The notes under the pieces are model-generated. The model did no database searches and was not told the DNA's origin. It saw only the letters and a list, made by a program, of their open reading frames with translations. From Patescibacteria group bacterium (lineage in GTDB: Bacteria; Patescibacteriota; Minisyncoccia; Phycocordibacterales; UBA12445), in the NCBI GenBank assembly GCA_022710205.1, contig JAKLHJ010000009.1, positions 1 through 18,210 of the forward strand: a stretch of 18,210 bases of DNA, in the 5' to 3' direction. Made by a program: the position numbers and the translations under genes. Below are positions 1 through 6,159 of the stretch, one piece after another. Positions within the stretch are counted from its first letter, which is position 1, and every line of letters starts with the position of its first letter.

Positions 1-294
1 ATCCACGGCAAAATCGCCATACTTATTTAAAGTTTTACTCTTGTGAAATCTAACGTCTCCTTTACATTCAATTACAATTAAAACCTCCCTATTCGGAAAA
101 CTAATCACAAATTCGGGTTTACCAACGCCGCCTCCTTTTTTGGAAGCAAATTGAAGGAGTTTATTTATTCGCGCGTTATCTGATTTTTGTTCTTCAATTA
201 TTGCGGTATGCCCAGTTTGAGAGAAATAAATTTTCTTATTCTCTTTCAAGACTTCGCGAACTAAATCTTCAGTTTTTCTTTCGTTTGTACTCAT
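1..294 (-). CDS. N-6 DNA methylase / restriction-like protein, N-terminal 98 residues (partial)
   Basis: The frame is open from an ATG at 294 to the window edge, so only the N-terminus is visible. It contains the segment KPEFVISF, a short spacer, then VIECKGD, which fits a PD-(D/E)XK-type nuclease core (acidic residue, strand, E-x-K). It is followed by a K-Y-x-D-x-A-V-D stretch. From memory, this N-terminal arrangement (helical start, 'SDNxxINKLL', 'PEF', 'IECK', 'YAVD') occurs at the front of large N-6 DNA methylases of type I or IIG-like restriction-modification systems; the methylase domain itself would lie outside the window. A TACAAT -10 hexamer ends exactly 6 nt before the ATG and there is no Shine-Dalgarno, so the transcript is probably leaderless. 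It could also be a stand-alone nuclease-fold protein. Confidence 0.6.
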   Translation of the reverse strand, partial: MSTNERKTEDLVREVLKENKKIYFSQTGHTAIIEEQKSDNARINKLLQFASKKGGGVGKPEFVISFPNREVLIVIECKGDVRFHKSKTLNKYGDFAVD

Positions 295-300
295 ACAGAA

Positions 301-306
301 ATTGTA
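301..306 (-). promoter_or_regulatory. -10 box directly before the methylase-like gene
   Basis: On the minus strand TACAAT is followed by exactly 6 nt (TTCTGT) and then the ATG at 294. A 6-nt gap puts the expected transcription start on the A of the ATG. No convincing -35 is visible; TGTTCA at 17-nt spacing is a weak match. Confidence 0.55.
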
Positions 307-441
307 TCCCAAAATTCAAATTTTGAACAGCTTTTCAAAAGCGTGAAAATGTGTCCATTTTTAACGACATTTTCTCTAATAGTTTACTTTATCCACAAGA
401 GGTCGACTGTATTCAATTGTGGTTCTAACTTGAACACTTAG

Positions 442-528
442 CGGAGCCGGCTGGATTCGAACCAGCGGGGGCTGTTACACCCCGCCTCTTTAGCAAAGAG
501 GTACGTTAGACCACTCTGACACGGCTCC
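442..528 (-). tRNA. tRNA-Ser (anticodon GCU)
   Basis: On the minus strand the acceptor arms GGAGCCG and CGGCTCC pair, with discriminator G. The anticodon stem CCTCT/AGAGG closes the loop TTGCTAA, giving anticodon GCT, which reads AGC/AGU serine codons. A long variable arm of the class II type follows, then a T arm with GGTTCGAATCC. The length of 87 nt fits tRNA-Ser. No CCA is encoded after the discriminator base, so the tail must be added enzymatically. The only good promoter lies about 270 nt upstream at 799-827, beyond a broken copy of the same tRNA. Confidence 0.96.
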
Positions 529-559
529 AATATTATTCAATTATTTACTACATCTGCTT

Positions 560-788
560 TTTAGCAAAGAGGTACGTTAGGTCACAGATAATTTTCTGAT
601 GAAAATTTCCGCGCTCCTTACAGGAGCAGTACACCATTTTGGATATTTATATTTCGCTACGCTCATAAAATATCTCAAAAGGTCCTTCGGTTGGGTCCCA
701 ACCCAATCCTCAGCCCGCCTCGCGCTAACGCGCTCCGGCCTTGATTTGCTCCAAGTCTTCGCAAATCAACACTCTGACACGGCTCCAA
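560..788 (-). pseudogene. Broken tRNA-Ser 5'-half copy, split by an insert
   Basis: Two blocks duplicate the intact tRNA-Ser next door: 770-788 equals 512-530 (19 of 19 bases, acceptor 5' strand and start of the D arm), and 560-580 equals 489-509 (21 of 21, D arm to anticodon loop). In the intact gene these blocks are separated by 2 bases (510-511); here 189 bases (581-769) sit between them, inside the D loop. The 3' side of the anticodon stem, the variable arm and the T arm are absent, so no mature tRNA can form even if the insert were removed. It lies between the promoter and the intact gene and should be part of the same primary transcript. Confidence 0.85.
581..769 (-). other. 189-nt insert made of consecutive hairpins in the tRNA-Ser copy
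   Basis: Six stems follow one another with little sequence between: 590-596/601-607 (AATTTTC/GAAAATT), 613-618/622-627 (GCTCCT/AGGAGC), 642-648/668-674 (GATATTT/AAATATC), 691-696/701-706 (TTGGGT/ACCCAA), 722-725/730-733 (GCGC/GCGC), and 741-749/761-769 (TTGATTTGC/GCAAATCAA). The last 9-bp stem ends exactly at the junction with the tRNA copy. No coding potential is convincing. It could be a small palindromic mobile element, the remnant of a tRNA intron, or a structured RNA leader; the sequence alone does not decide. Confidence 0.7.
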
Positions 789-798
789 CATTTTGCCT

Positions 799-827
799 AG
801 TATAGACAAAAATACCTCAATAAACAA
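799..827 (-). promoter_or_regulatory. Promoter of the tRNA-Ser transcription unit
   Basis: On the minus strand TTGTTT (822-827), a 17-nt spacer and TATACT (799-804) form a good sigma70-type promoter. The expected start near 792 lies just before the broken tRNA copy, so the transcript would run through the copy, the hairpin insert and the intact tRNA. Confidence 0.7.
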
Positions 828-868
828 GTATTCCGGATAAAAAAATTCCTTGCGCCTTTTCTAAATGT

Positions 869-874
869 TAGAAT
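869..874 (+). promoter_or_regulatory. Extended -10 box before the histidine kinase operon
   Basis: TG-T-TAGAAT lies with its hexamer 9 nt before the ATG at 884, and no Shine-Dalgarno is seen. The transcript would begin at or within a few bases of the start codon. No clear -35 is present. Confidence 0.5.
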
Positions 875-883
875 ATTAAATAG

Positions 884-2299
884 ATGGCGGCGAACAAAAC
901 CACACCCAATACAAACAAAAACATCGCGCTTTCTACAGCGGGAGTTTTAATTATGAGCGTCGTTCTTTTGTTCTATGTAGTTGTCGGAGAAGAAAGTTTT
1001 GGAATATTGGCCAGGTCTGTTGTTTTCGCGGCATTTGCGATGATGGGCGGCATTTTCCTAAAGAACATTGTTCAGAATGAGGACAGAAAAGACGAACTTG
1101 GAGCCCTCAACAAAGAACTTGAAAAGGCAAACACAATATTGAAAGAAAAAGTTAATGAAAGATTGGCGGAAATTGAAAATTCCCGAGTTCACCTTGAAAC
1201 AATTATTGAAAATTTGGCTAGCGGACTAGTGGAATATGACAACGGGGGTGCTGTCAGAAGGATAAATCGCGCCGCGGAGGAAATGCTTTCTACTTCACGA
1301 AAAGACGTTATGGGAATAATCCCAAAAGACGACTCGTCTGCGAGAATTTCCCTTATTACATACCCCAGACTCGCCAAAAATGTCCTGGAAATAGATCCTG
1401 AACTATATGGCATAGAAGCGCTTGGGGCTGAAATACACGAAATCACAATACCGGGAGAAACCGAGGACGTCTTACAGGTCACCTCTGTTCCGCTTGTCGT
1501 TGCTGATGAGAAAAACGGCACACTTAAAATAATCCGAGATATTACAAAAGAAAAAACCGTCTCAAGATCAAAGAGTGGGTTCATTACCACGGCCGCACAC
1601 CAGCTCCGCACCCCCCTCTCTGTCATCAAATGGGCGGTAAATCTTTTGCTCGAAGGCGATAAGGGAGCGCTAAAGCCGGAACAGATCCCTGAATTAGAAA
1701 AAACAAATATCGCAAATGAAAAAATGATAGTTCTCGTCAACAATCTTCTTGACGTTGCGAGAATAGAAGAGGGCCGTTACGGTTTTAAGTTCAAGGAAGG
1801 AGACATTACGCCCATAATAGAAATGATTGTTTCCAGAGTTTTGCCGAAAGCGGAAAAGAAGTCTATCTCTCTTTCTTGGACAAATCCGTTTCCCCCTATC
1901 TCAAAAATATTTTTTGATGAAGAGAAAATAATGCTCGCTCTATCAAACATAATCGGCAATGCTGTGGCTTTTACAAAAGAAAAAGGCACAGTAAATATAT
2001 TTGCAGAAAACGACAGCGATTATGTGAAAATAACGGTTGAAGATTCCGGAGTAGGGATACCGCCCGAAGCGCAAGTTCATCTTTTTGAAAAATTCTTCAG
2101 AGCGGCAAACGCCTTCCAGATAAGGCCGGACGGCTCGGGCCTCGGCTTATTCGTAGCTCATAACATAGTAAAAAGGCACGGTGGAAAGATAAAAATAATT
2201 TCTCCGATACTCGGCGACCTCGGCACGCGCGTAGAAGTATATCTGCCGAAAGACAAAGAAAAGATACCGAGACTGGAAGAAGGAGAATTTGCGCCATAA
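884..2299 (+). CDS. Membrane sensor histidine kinase (2 TM, PAS, HisKA, HATPase_c)
   Basis: Of 471 residues, two hydrophobic helices at about 15-35 and 41-61 anchor the protein, with almost no extracellular loop. A charged helix at about 67-105 looks like a coiled-coil signalling helix, followed by a PAS-like domain at about 103-222. The H box contains AHQLRTPL with H239 as the phospho-acceptor. The ATPase domain has an N box (N355-x3-N359), a G1 box DSGVGIP (387-393) and a G2 box GSGLGLF (417-423). All catalytic boxes are intact, so it should be an active kinase that probably senses inside the cell or at the membrane. The stop codon is 3 nt from the next kinase gene, with which it shares long identical stretches from the H box onward; the two are paralogues. 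The signal is unknown. Confidence 0.93.
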   Translation: MAANKTTPNTNKNIALSTAGVLIMSVVLLFYVVVGEESFGILARSVVFAAFAMMGGIFLKNIVQNEDRKDELGALNKELEKANTILKEKVNERLAEIENSRVHLETIIENLASGLVEYDNGGAVRRINRAAEEMLSTSRKDVMGIIPKDDSSARISLITYPRLAKNVLEIDPELYGIEALGAEIHEITIPGETEDVLQVTSVPLVVADEKNGTLKIIRDITKEKTVSRSKSGFITTAAHQLRTPLSVIKWAVNLLLEGDKGALKPEQIPELEKTNIANEKMIVLVNNLLDVARIEEGRYGFKFKEGDITPIIEMIVSRVLPKAEKKSISLSWTNPFPPISKIFFDEEKIMLALSNIIGNAVAFTKEKGTVNIFAENDSDYVKITVEDSGVGIPPEAQVHLFEKFFRAANAFQIRPDGSGLGLFVAHNIVKRHGGKIKIISPILGDLGTRVEVYLPKDKEKIPRLEEGEFAP

Positions 2300-2302
2300 A
2301 AA

Positions 2303-4276
2303 ATGATCACGACATATTCAACAATAATTTGGTTATCCGCCGCCCTTACGGGCGTATTTTCTCTTCTCATTTATCTTGGAAGCAACAAGCCCTCCACAAA
2401 ATACTTTTCTTTAACAGCTTTTTGGGCATTCATATGGACACTTGGGATGAGCGGCTACTTCACGGCAAGCACATACGACTGGATACTCTTCTGGGGACGA
2501 TGGAACCATTTCTCCTCATCCATACTCGCGGCCGCCTTTTTATACTTTTGCCTTGTATTCCCAAAAGAAAAACTCCCTCCAAAATGGGTCACCATCACGA
2601 TACTTACGATAGAGACAATTCTTGTCTACCTACATATGCTGACCGATCTCATTATCAGAGATTATTACCAGACAGGAAGCCGAGTCGTAGACAGAGGAGT
2701 GCACTTCGGTGATTGGGGTATTCTATTCCATATCTTTTTCGTAGGATTTTTCGTCGCGGGTTTCATAATCCTTATCAAAAACTTTTTCAGAGAGACAGAT
2801 CCCGCTATTAAGGCACAAATAAAGTTCCTGATGTTCGGAGTTTTTGCGGGAGTTGTGCCGATTGCAATCATAAATCTAGTGTTGGGCACCCTTGGCAACT
2901 TCCAATATTATTGGTTAGGCGCTCCCCTCACCCTCGGCTGGGTTTCTATCTCCGGATATGTGATTGTAAAACACAAAGCTCTCACCGTCCGACTTTTGGT
3001 GGCGGAACTCGCGGTCGTAGCGATGGCGCTCGTTTTATTCTCAAACATTTTCTTTGCCGAGATATTTAAGCTTGGTCTTTATGGACGGCTCGGTATCTTC
3101 CTCGTCTTCTCGATATTCGGATATTTCTTCATAAAGAGCGTCACGGATGCGGAAAACCAGCGAGAGTGGCTATCCATACTTTCTCTTGAACTAAAAGATT
3201 TTAATCAAAACCTGGAGGCAAGGGTCATCGCCGAAACAAAAGAAGCTGAAAAGGAAAGAGCTCACATAGAGACCGTCACAGATACTATCACGAGTGGATT
3301 GGTGGAATATGGCAAGGATATGACGATCCAAAGAATAAATAAAACAGCCGAACGTCTACTTGGAATAGATAGGAGGCAAATAATCGGCCAAAGAATAGAA
3401 CCGCAAGACGCAGGCGGCAAGTGGAGCTCGCTTGCAAGCATAATTTATCCGGACGCCAAGGGGTGCAATACTTGCGATGTGCCGGTAGACAAGCCGATCA
3501 AAAGAGAATTGCAGGTCACAACTCTGCCTATCTTAGACGGATATTTCAAAATGTTCCGAGACGTAACAAGAGAAAAAATAATCGCAAAATCAAAGAGCGA
3601 ATTCATCTCTGTCATCGCTCACAACTTCAAAGAGCCTCTTTCTACCGTCAAGACGACCCTCGAGATGCTTCTCCGGGGCGACAAAGGAGAGTTCGCAGGA
3701 GAACAACCGAAAATAATAAGCAACATGCGCGAAGTGAATGCGAGAACGATAGCCCTCGTCGACGATCTTTTTGATGTCGCAAAAATAGAAGAGGGTCACT
3801 TCGACTACAAATTCAAAAACGACAACATACTGAACGTTGTCGAAAAAGTTTTTGAAGAATATAAGCCACAAGCCGAAGCTAGAGGTATATCATTTGTTTT
3901 TGAAAAAGAGAACATACCTGAATTTTCTTTTGATGAACACAAAATGAGGCTCGTTGTGAAAAATGTTGTAGACAATGCTATCTTTTACACAAAAGAGAGC
4001 GGAAATGTCGAGTTAAGGACGAAGAATGAAGGCGGTTTTGCAATAATATCAATAAAAGATAACGGTATCGGTATTCCCGAGGATCAGCACGATAGGATCT
4101 TTTCAAAGCTCTTCCGCGCTCCTAACGCTCTTAAAATAAGGCCGGACGGCTCTGGACTCGGACTTTTCATCGCAAAGAGCATTGTGGAGAGCCATGGCGG
4201 AACCGTAGAATTAAAGACGGAAGAAAACAAAGGAACTGAAGTTGTAATAAAACTACCGCTTCGCCATACTAAATAG
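2303..4276 (+). CDS. Sensor histidine kinase with 7TM-type N-terminus
   Basis: The 657 residues start with about seven hydrophobic helices (5-222), resembling the histidine-kinase N-terminal 7TM region, then two more (231-252, 260-278). A coiled coil (about 285-320) and a PAS-like domain (about 315-425) follow. The H box is AHNFKEPL with H440; the threonine usual two residues before the final leucine is a glutamate (E444). The ATPase domain has an N box (N554-x3-N558), a G1 box DNGIGIP (586-592) and a G2 box GSGLGLF (616-622). The PAS region contains a C-x-x-C pair (C388, C391) that the upstream paralogue lacks, suggesting a redox or metal site. It starts 3 nt after the preceding stop and is translated as part of the same operon. 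Ligand and partner are unknown beyond the receiver protein that follows. Confidence 0.93.
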   Translation: MITTYSTIIWLSAALTGVFSLLIYLGSNKPSTKYFSLTAFWAFIWTLGMSGYFTASTYDWILFWGRWNHFSSSILAAAFLYFCLVFPKEKLPPKWVTITILTIETILVYLHMLTDLIIRDYYQTGSRVVDRGVHFGDWGILFHIFFVGFFVAGFIILIKNFFRETDPAIKAQIKFLMFGVFAGVVPIAIINLVLGTLGNFQYYWLGAPLTLGWVSISGYVIVKHKALTVRLLVAELAVVAMALVLFSNIFFAEIFKLGLYGRLGIFLVFSIFGYFFIKSVTDAENQREWLSILSLELKDFNQNLEARVIAETKEAEKERAHIETVTDTITSGLVEYGKDMTIQRINKTAERLLGIDRRQIIGQRIEPQDAGGKWSSLASIIYPDAKGCNTCDVPVDKPIKRELQVTTLPILDGYFKMFRDVTREKIIAKSKSEFISVIAHNFKEPLSTVKTTLEMLLRGDKGEFAGEQPKIISNMREVNARTIALVDDLFDVAKIEEGHFDYKFKNDNILNVVEKVFEEYKPQAEARGISFVFEKENIPEFSFDEHKMRLVVKNVVDNAIFYTKESGNVELRTKNEGGFAIISIKDNGIGIPEDQHDRIFSKLFRAPNALKIRPDGSGLGLFIAKSIVESHGGTVELKTEENKGTEVVIKLPLRHTK

Positions 4277-4290
4277 AGTTTTTAAAATAA

Positions 4291-4668
4291 ATGGAACAAA
4301 CAAACAAAATTTTCATAATAGAGGACGAAAAATTCTTGCGCGAGATGCTTGAGGATAAATTCAAGGCGGAGAAATTCAATACCGACAGCGTTACTACAGG
4401 AAAAGAGGCGCTCGTGTATCTTGAAAAAGAAAAACCTGCGCTAATTATACTAGACCTCCTTCTCCCCGACGTGAACGGATTTGAGATCCTCGCAAAAATT
4501 CGCGGAGAAGAAAAGACGAAAGATATACCGGTCATCGTTCTTACAAATTACGACCAAAAAGAAGACATCGAGAGGTGCAAAAAGCTCGGCATCTTCGGAT
4601 TTATGGTGAAAACAAGCTTCTCTCTAAATGAAATTATCGCTGAAGCGAGAAAAGCGCTAAGCGCGTAG
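4291..4668 (+). CDS. Response regulator, receiver domain only
   Basis: The 125 residues form a single CheY-type receiver domain. E11 and D12 form the acidic pocket, D55 in IILDLLLPD is the phospho-acceptor, T85 is the switch residue in VLTNYD, and K107 is the conserved lysine. No DNA-binding or enzymatic domain follows. The gene begins 14 nt after the second kinase and is the only response regulator in the window, so it is the likely phosphate acceptor of both kinases. With no output domain it should act by protein-protein contact, as a phosphorelay intermediate or on an unlinked target. Confidence 0.93.
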   Translation: MEQTNKIFIIEDEKFLREMLEDKFKAEKFNTDSVTTGKEALVYLEKEKPALIILDLLLPDVNGFEILAKIRGEEKTKDIPVIVLTNYDQKEDIERCKKLGIFGFMVKTSFSLNEIIAEARKALSA

Positions 4669-4678
4669 CTTTTTTATT
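4649..4678 (+). terminator. Possible terminator at the end of the kinase operon
   Basis: Self-complementary sequence overlapping the response-regulator stop codon (GCGC-TAA-GCGC, or alternatively GCTA/TAGC) runs into T6-A-T4. The stem is short, so termination may be partial. Confidence 0.4.
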
Positions 4679-4691
4679 TTGCGCAAAGTAA

Positions 4692-4697
4692 TATACT
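4692..4697 (+). promoter_or_regulatory. -10 box before the NlpC/P60-like gene
   Basis: TATACT ends 7 nt before the ATG at 4705 and no Shine-Dalgarno is present, again indicating a leaderless or nearly leaderless transcript. No -35 is evident. Confidence 0.45.
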
Positions 4698-4704
4698 ACT
4701 CGTT

Positions 4705-5160
4705 ATGGAACTTCTAACAAAGAAAAACTATATAAACGCAATCAAAAAATCTATAGGCGTAGAGATGTTTCAAAGTATCTTCGCCGAAAAAGACGGTCAC
4801 GAGACAGATATAACAAGAAAAGGACAACTCTCCTGCGCTCTTTTTGTTTCTTCGATATTAAAATTATTTAACCTGATTGATATTAACAAAGCGCCGCACA
4901 GCACAGTATTGAGCACTCTTAAAAATATGGAGGCAAGCGGTTGGAAAAAAGTTTCGGAAAATGAATTAGAGGAGGGAGACGTGATAGTCTGGGAAAAAAT
5001 TATCGACGTCGACGGCGAAGAACACGAGCATATCGGATTTTTTATCGGTAACGAGAGAGCTGTAAGCAATAGCTCTGAAAAGCGCGTTCCCGCAGAACAC
5101 CACTATACTTATGACGGCAAAAGAGGGATCATCTCCGCCTGGCGCGCCCCAAATCTATAA
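4705..5160 (+). CDS. Small NlpC/P60-like (papain-fold) protein
   Basis: The 151 residues match the NlpC/P60-like papain-fold pattern weakly but in the right order. A cysteine sits at the start of a helix (C44 in QLSCALFVSSIL), then comes the GDVIVW strand (91-96), then a histidine in the strand HIGFFIGN (H109). H107 or the HH pair at 132-133 could supply further polar residues. Such proteins usually cleave peptidoglycan peptides. No signal peptide or membrane segment is visible, so it may act in the cytoplasm, be exported without a signal, or not be a wall hydrolase at all. It stands alone, with a putative -10 box in front and a strong terminator behind. The fold assignment is by motif only. 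Confidence 0.6.
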   Translation: MELLTKKNYINAIKKSIGVEMFQSIFAEKDGHETDITRKGQLSCALFVSSILKLFNLIDINKAPHSTVLSTLKNMEASGWKKVSENELEEGDVIVWEKIIDVDGEEHEHIGFFIGNERAVSNSSEKRVPAEHHYTYDGKRGIISAWRAPNL

Positions 5161-5178
5161 AAAGACTTCATCATACAG

Positions 5179-5215
5179 GCCACTTGGAAACCCGGTTTCC
5201 AAGTGGCTTTGTTTT
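5179..5215 (+). terminator. Rho-independent terminator
   Basis: A perfect 14-bp inverted repeat (5179-5192 with 5194-5207) is followed by TTTGTTTT. It closes the NlpC/P60-like gene and separates it from the GC-rich cassette. Confidence 0.92.
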
Positions 5216-5237
5216 GATTGATATCTTTCATTATGGC

Positions 5238-5266
5238 TTGACTTTTATACACATAAGGTGTATAAT
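5238..5266 (+). promoter_or_regulatory. Strong sigma70-type promoter of the GC-rich cassette
   Basis: TTGACT (5238-5243), a 17-nt spacer and TATAAT (5261-5266) form the best promoter in the window. The expected start near 5273 leaves a leader of about 70 nt before the first Shine-Dalgarno-led ATG. Confidence 0.9.
5246..5264. promoter_or_regulatory. Palindromic operator-like site inside the promoter
   Basis: TATACAC and GTGTATA, separated by 5 nt, form a perfect 7-bp inverted repeat that fills the spacer and overlaps the -10 box. A dimeric repressor bound here would block the polymerase. No regulator gene lies next to it, and the repeat could be chance overlap with the TATAAT box. Confidence 0.5.
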
Positions 5267-5355
5267 TAAAAAAGAGGGTTAAATCGAGTTCCTAAACAAT
5301 TTTGGGCTAAAAACCCACCGAAAACGAAGGAGGGACCGCACATGTTCGACAAAGA

Positions 5356-5556
5356 GTGGACTTTCAAGTGGAGAGAGGCAAGGAACAGACCAACCCCATC
5401 GCCATCACGCTCATTGTGCTCGTCACGGTTGCCTGGGCCATCGTGGCCATCATCTTGCATCCGATCGTGCGAATGTTCGGGAGACGCGGGTTCATCAGGA
5501 GGGACGGAAGCGCCATCAGCATCGAAAGCGCGGGTGCTTTCGACAAGGCAGAATAA
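5356..5556 (+). CDS. Small single-pass membrane protein, start uncertain (possible frameshift)
   Basis: The 66-residue frame begins at a GTG and has one clear membrane helix at about 16-36 (ITLIVLVTVAWAIVAIILHP) followed by a basic stretch (RMFGRRGFIRR), so its C-terminus is probably cytoplasmic. The product is unknown. The start is odd: a textbook AAGGAGG (5327-5333) sits 8 nt before an ATG at 5342, but that ATG is one frame off and reads into a sequence that looks non-natural. Adding one base in the AAA run at 5351-5353 would join the two frames. Either the assembly lacks a base, the gene is frameshifted, or the GTG is used without its own ribosome site. Codons are strongly GC-rich at position three, unlike the flanking genes. 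Confidence 0.6.
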   Translation: MDFQVERGKEQTNPIAITLIVLVTVAWAIVAIILHPIVRMFGRRGFIRRDGSAISIESAGAFDKAE

Positions 5557-5569
5557 GGAGGAACCGCTC

Positions 5570-5914
5570 ATGGAAAAAGTGGACGACAACAAGGTCCTCA
5601 TCCATGAAGTCGACGGCCGGCAGAACGGCCCCGTGATTACGCTCACGACGGACCCCGAGCGTGTGCAGATGCTCTGGCGGAAACTCAAGATCCTCACGAA
5701 CCGTCTCGACCATTCCCGTAATTCCGAGACTCAGTGGAACACGGTCTACGAGATCGAGATCCTGGACACGCTCCTCAACAAGGGCTCGGTCAACACGTGG
5801 GACCTGTCGCGGAAGCTCGCCGACGCCTACGGCTCGATCGACTGCCGAACGTTCTCGTTCGCCTGCGGAGTCATCCAGAGTTACAACGACTACGGCGGCA
5901 CCGGCCTCAAGTAG
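5570..5914 (+). CDS. Hypothetical GC-rich 114-residue protein
   Basis: An AAGGAGG (5555-5561) that begins right at the stop of the membrane protein gene lies 8 nt before the ATG, so the two are translationally linked. The protein is soluble, with no signal or membrane segment. It has a short strand-rich N-terminus (HEVDGRQNGPVITLTTDP), then mostly helix-forming sequence with conserved-looking tryptophans. I do not recognise the family. Third codon positions are nearly all G or C, in contrast to the kinase operon and recG, which suggests transfer or a distinct selective regime. A terminator follows 22 nt downstream. Confidence 0.75.
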   Translation: MEKVDDNKVLIHEVDGRQNGPVITLTTDPERVQMLWRKLKILTNRLDHSRNSETQWNTVYEIEILDTLLNKGSVNTWDLSRKLADAYGSIDCRTFSFACGVIQSYNDYGGTGLK

Positions 5915-5935
5915 AAACAGGCGAAAGCCTCCAAC

Positions 5936-5963
5936 AAGGCAACCAGCAATGGTTGCCTTTTAA
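5936..5963 (+). terminator. Rho-independent terminator of the GC-rich cassette
   Basis: The stem AAGGCAACC/GGTTGCCTT (5936-5944 with 5951-5959) has a 6-nt loop and is followed by TTTAAATTT. Confidence 0.85.
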
Positions 5964-5988
5964 ATTTGCCTAACCATATTTTATTTAT

Positions 5989-6109
5989 CGTCATTGCGAG
6001 GGCTTTAGCACGCGGCAATCCAGATTTATTTAAAACTTTACAACGTTAAAAATTTCAACCTTACAACTACTTTTCCTGGATTGCCACACGCTTCGCGTTC
6101 GCAATGACG
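5989..6109. repeat. 121-bp inverted-repeat element (MITE-like)
   Basis: The arms at 5989-6023 and 6076-6109 are imperfect inverted repeats. Outer parts CGTCATTGCGA/CGCAATGACG and inner parts GGCAATCCAG/CTGGATTGCC pair well, and an AT-rich centre of 52 nt lies between. Similar CGTCATTGCGAG...GCAATCC palindromes are, from general knowledge, dispersed in many bacterial genomes. It sits between the cassette terminator and recG and carries no gene. Confidence 0.8.
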
Positions 6110-6159
6110 GAGAAAAGACTACTTTTAATTTTTACGTCCACAGGTTATCCTGTTTATTA

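Noticed and set aside
581..769. Group I intron in the tRNA-Ser copy
   Set aside because: No recognisable P7/P3 core could be found by eye, the insert is short, and the flanking tRNA copy lacks its 3' half, so splicing would not give a tRNA.
599..805. 68-codon open frame on the plus strand
   Set aside because: It runs across the tRNA-derived blocks and the hairpin insert, has no ribosome site, and its composition follows the palindromes; it is not a gene.
5342..5914. Continuous 190-codon frame from the strong Shine-Dalgarno ATG
   Set aside because: Its first 75 residues are Ser/Pro/Arg-rich and look like an out-of-frame reading of the membrane protein. The last 114 residues have their own ribosome site at 5555-5561, so two genes are the better model.
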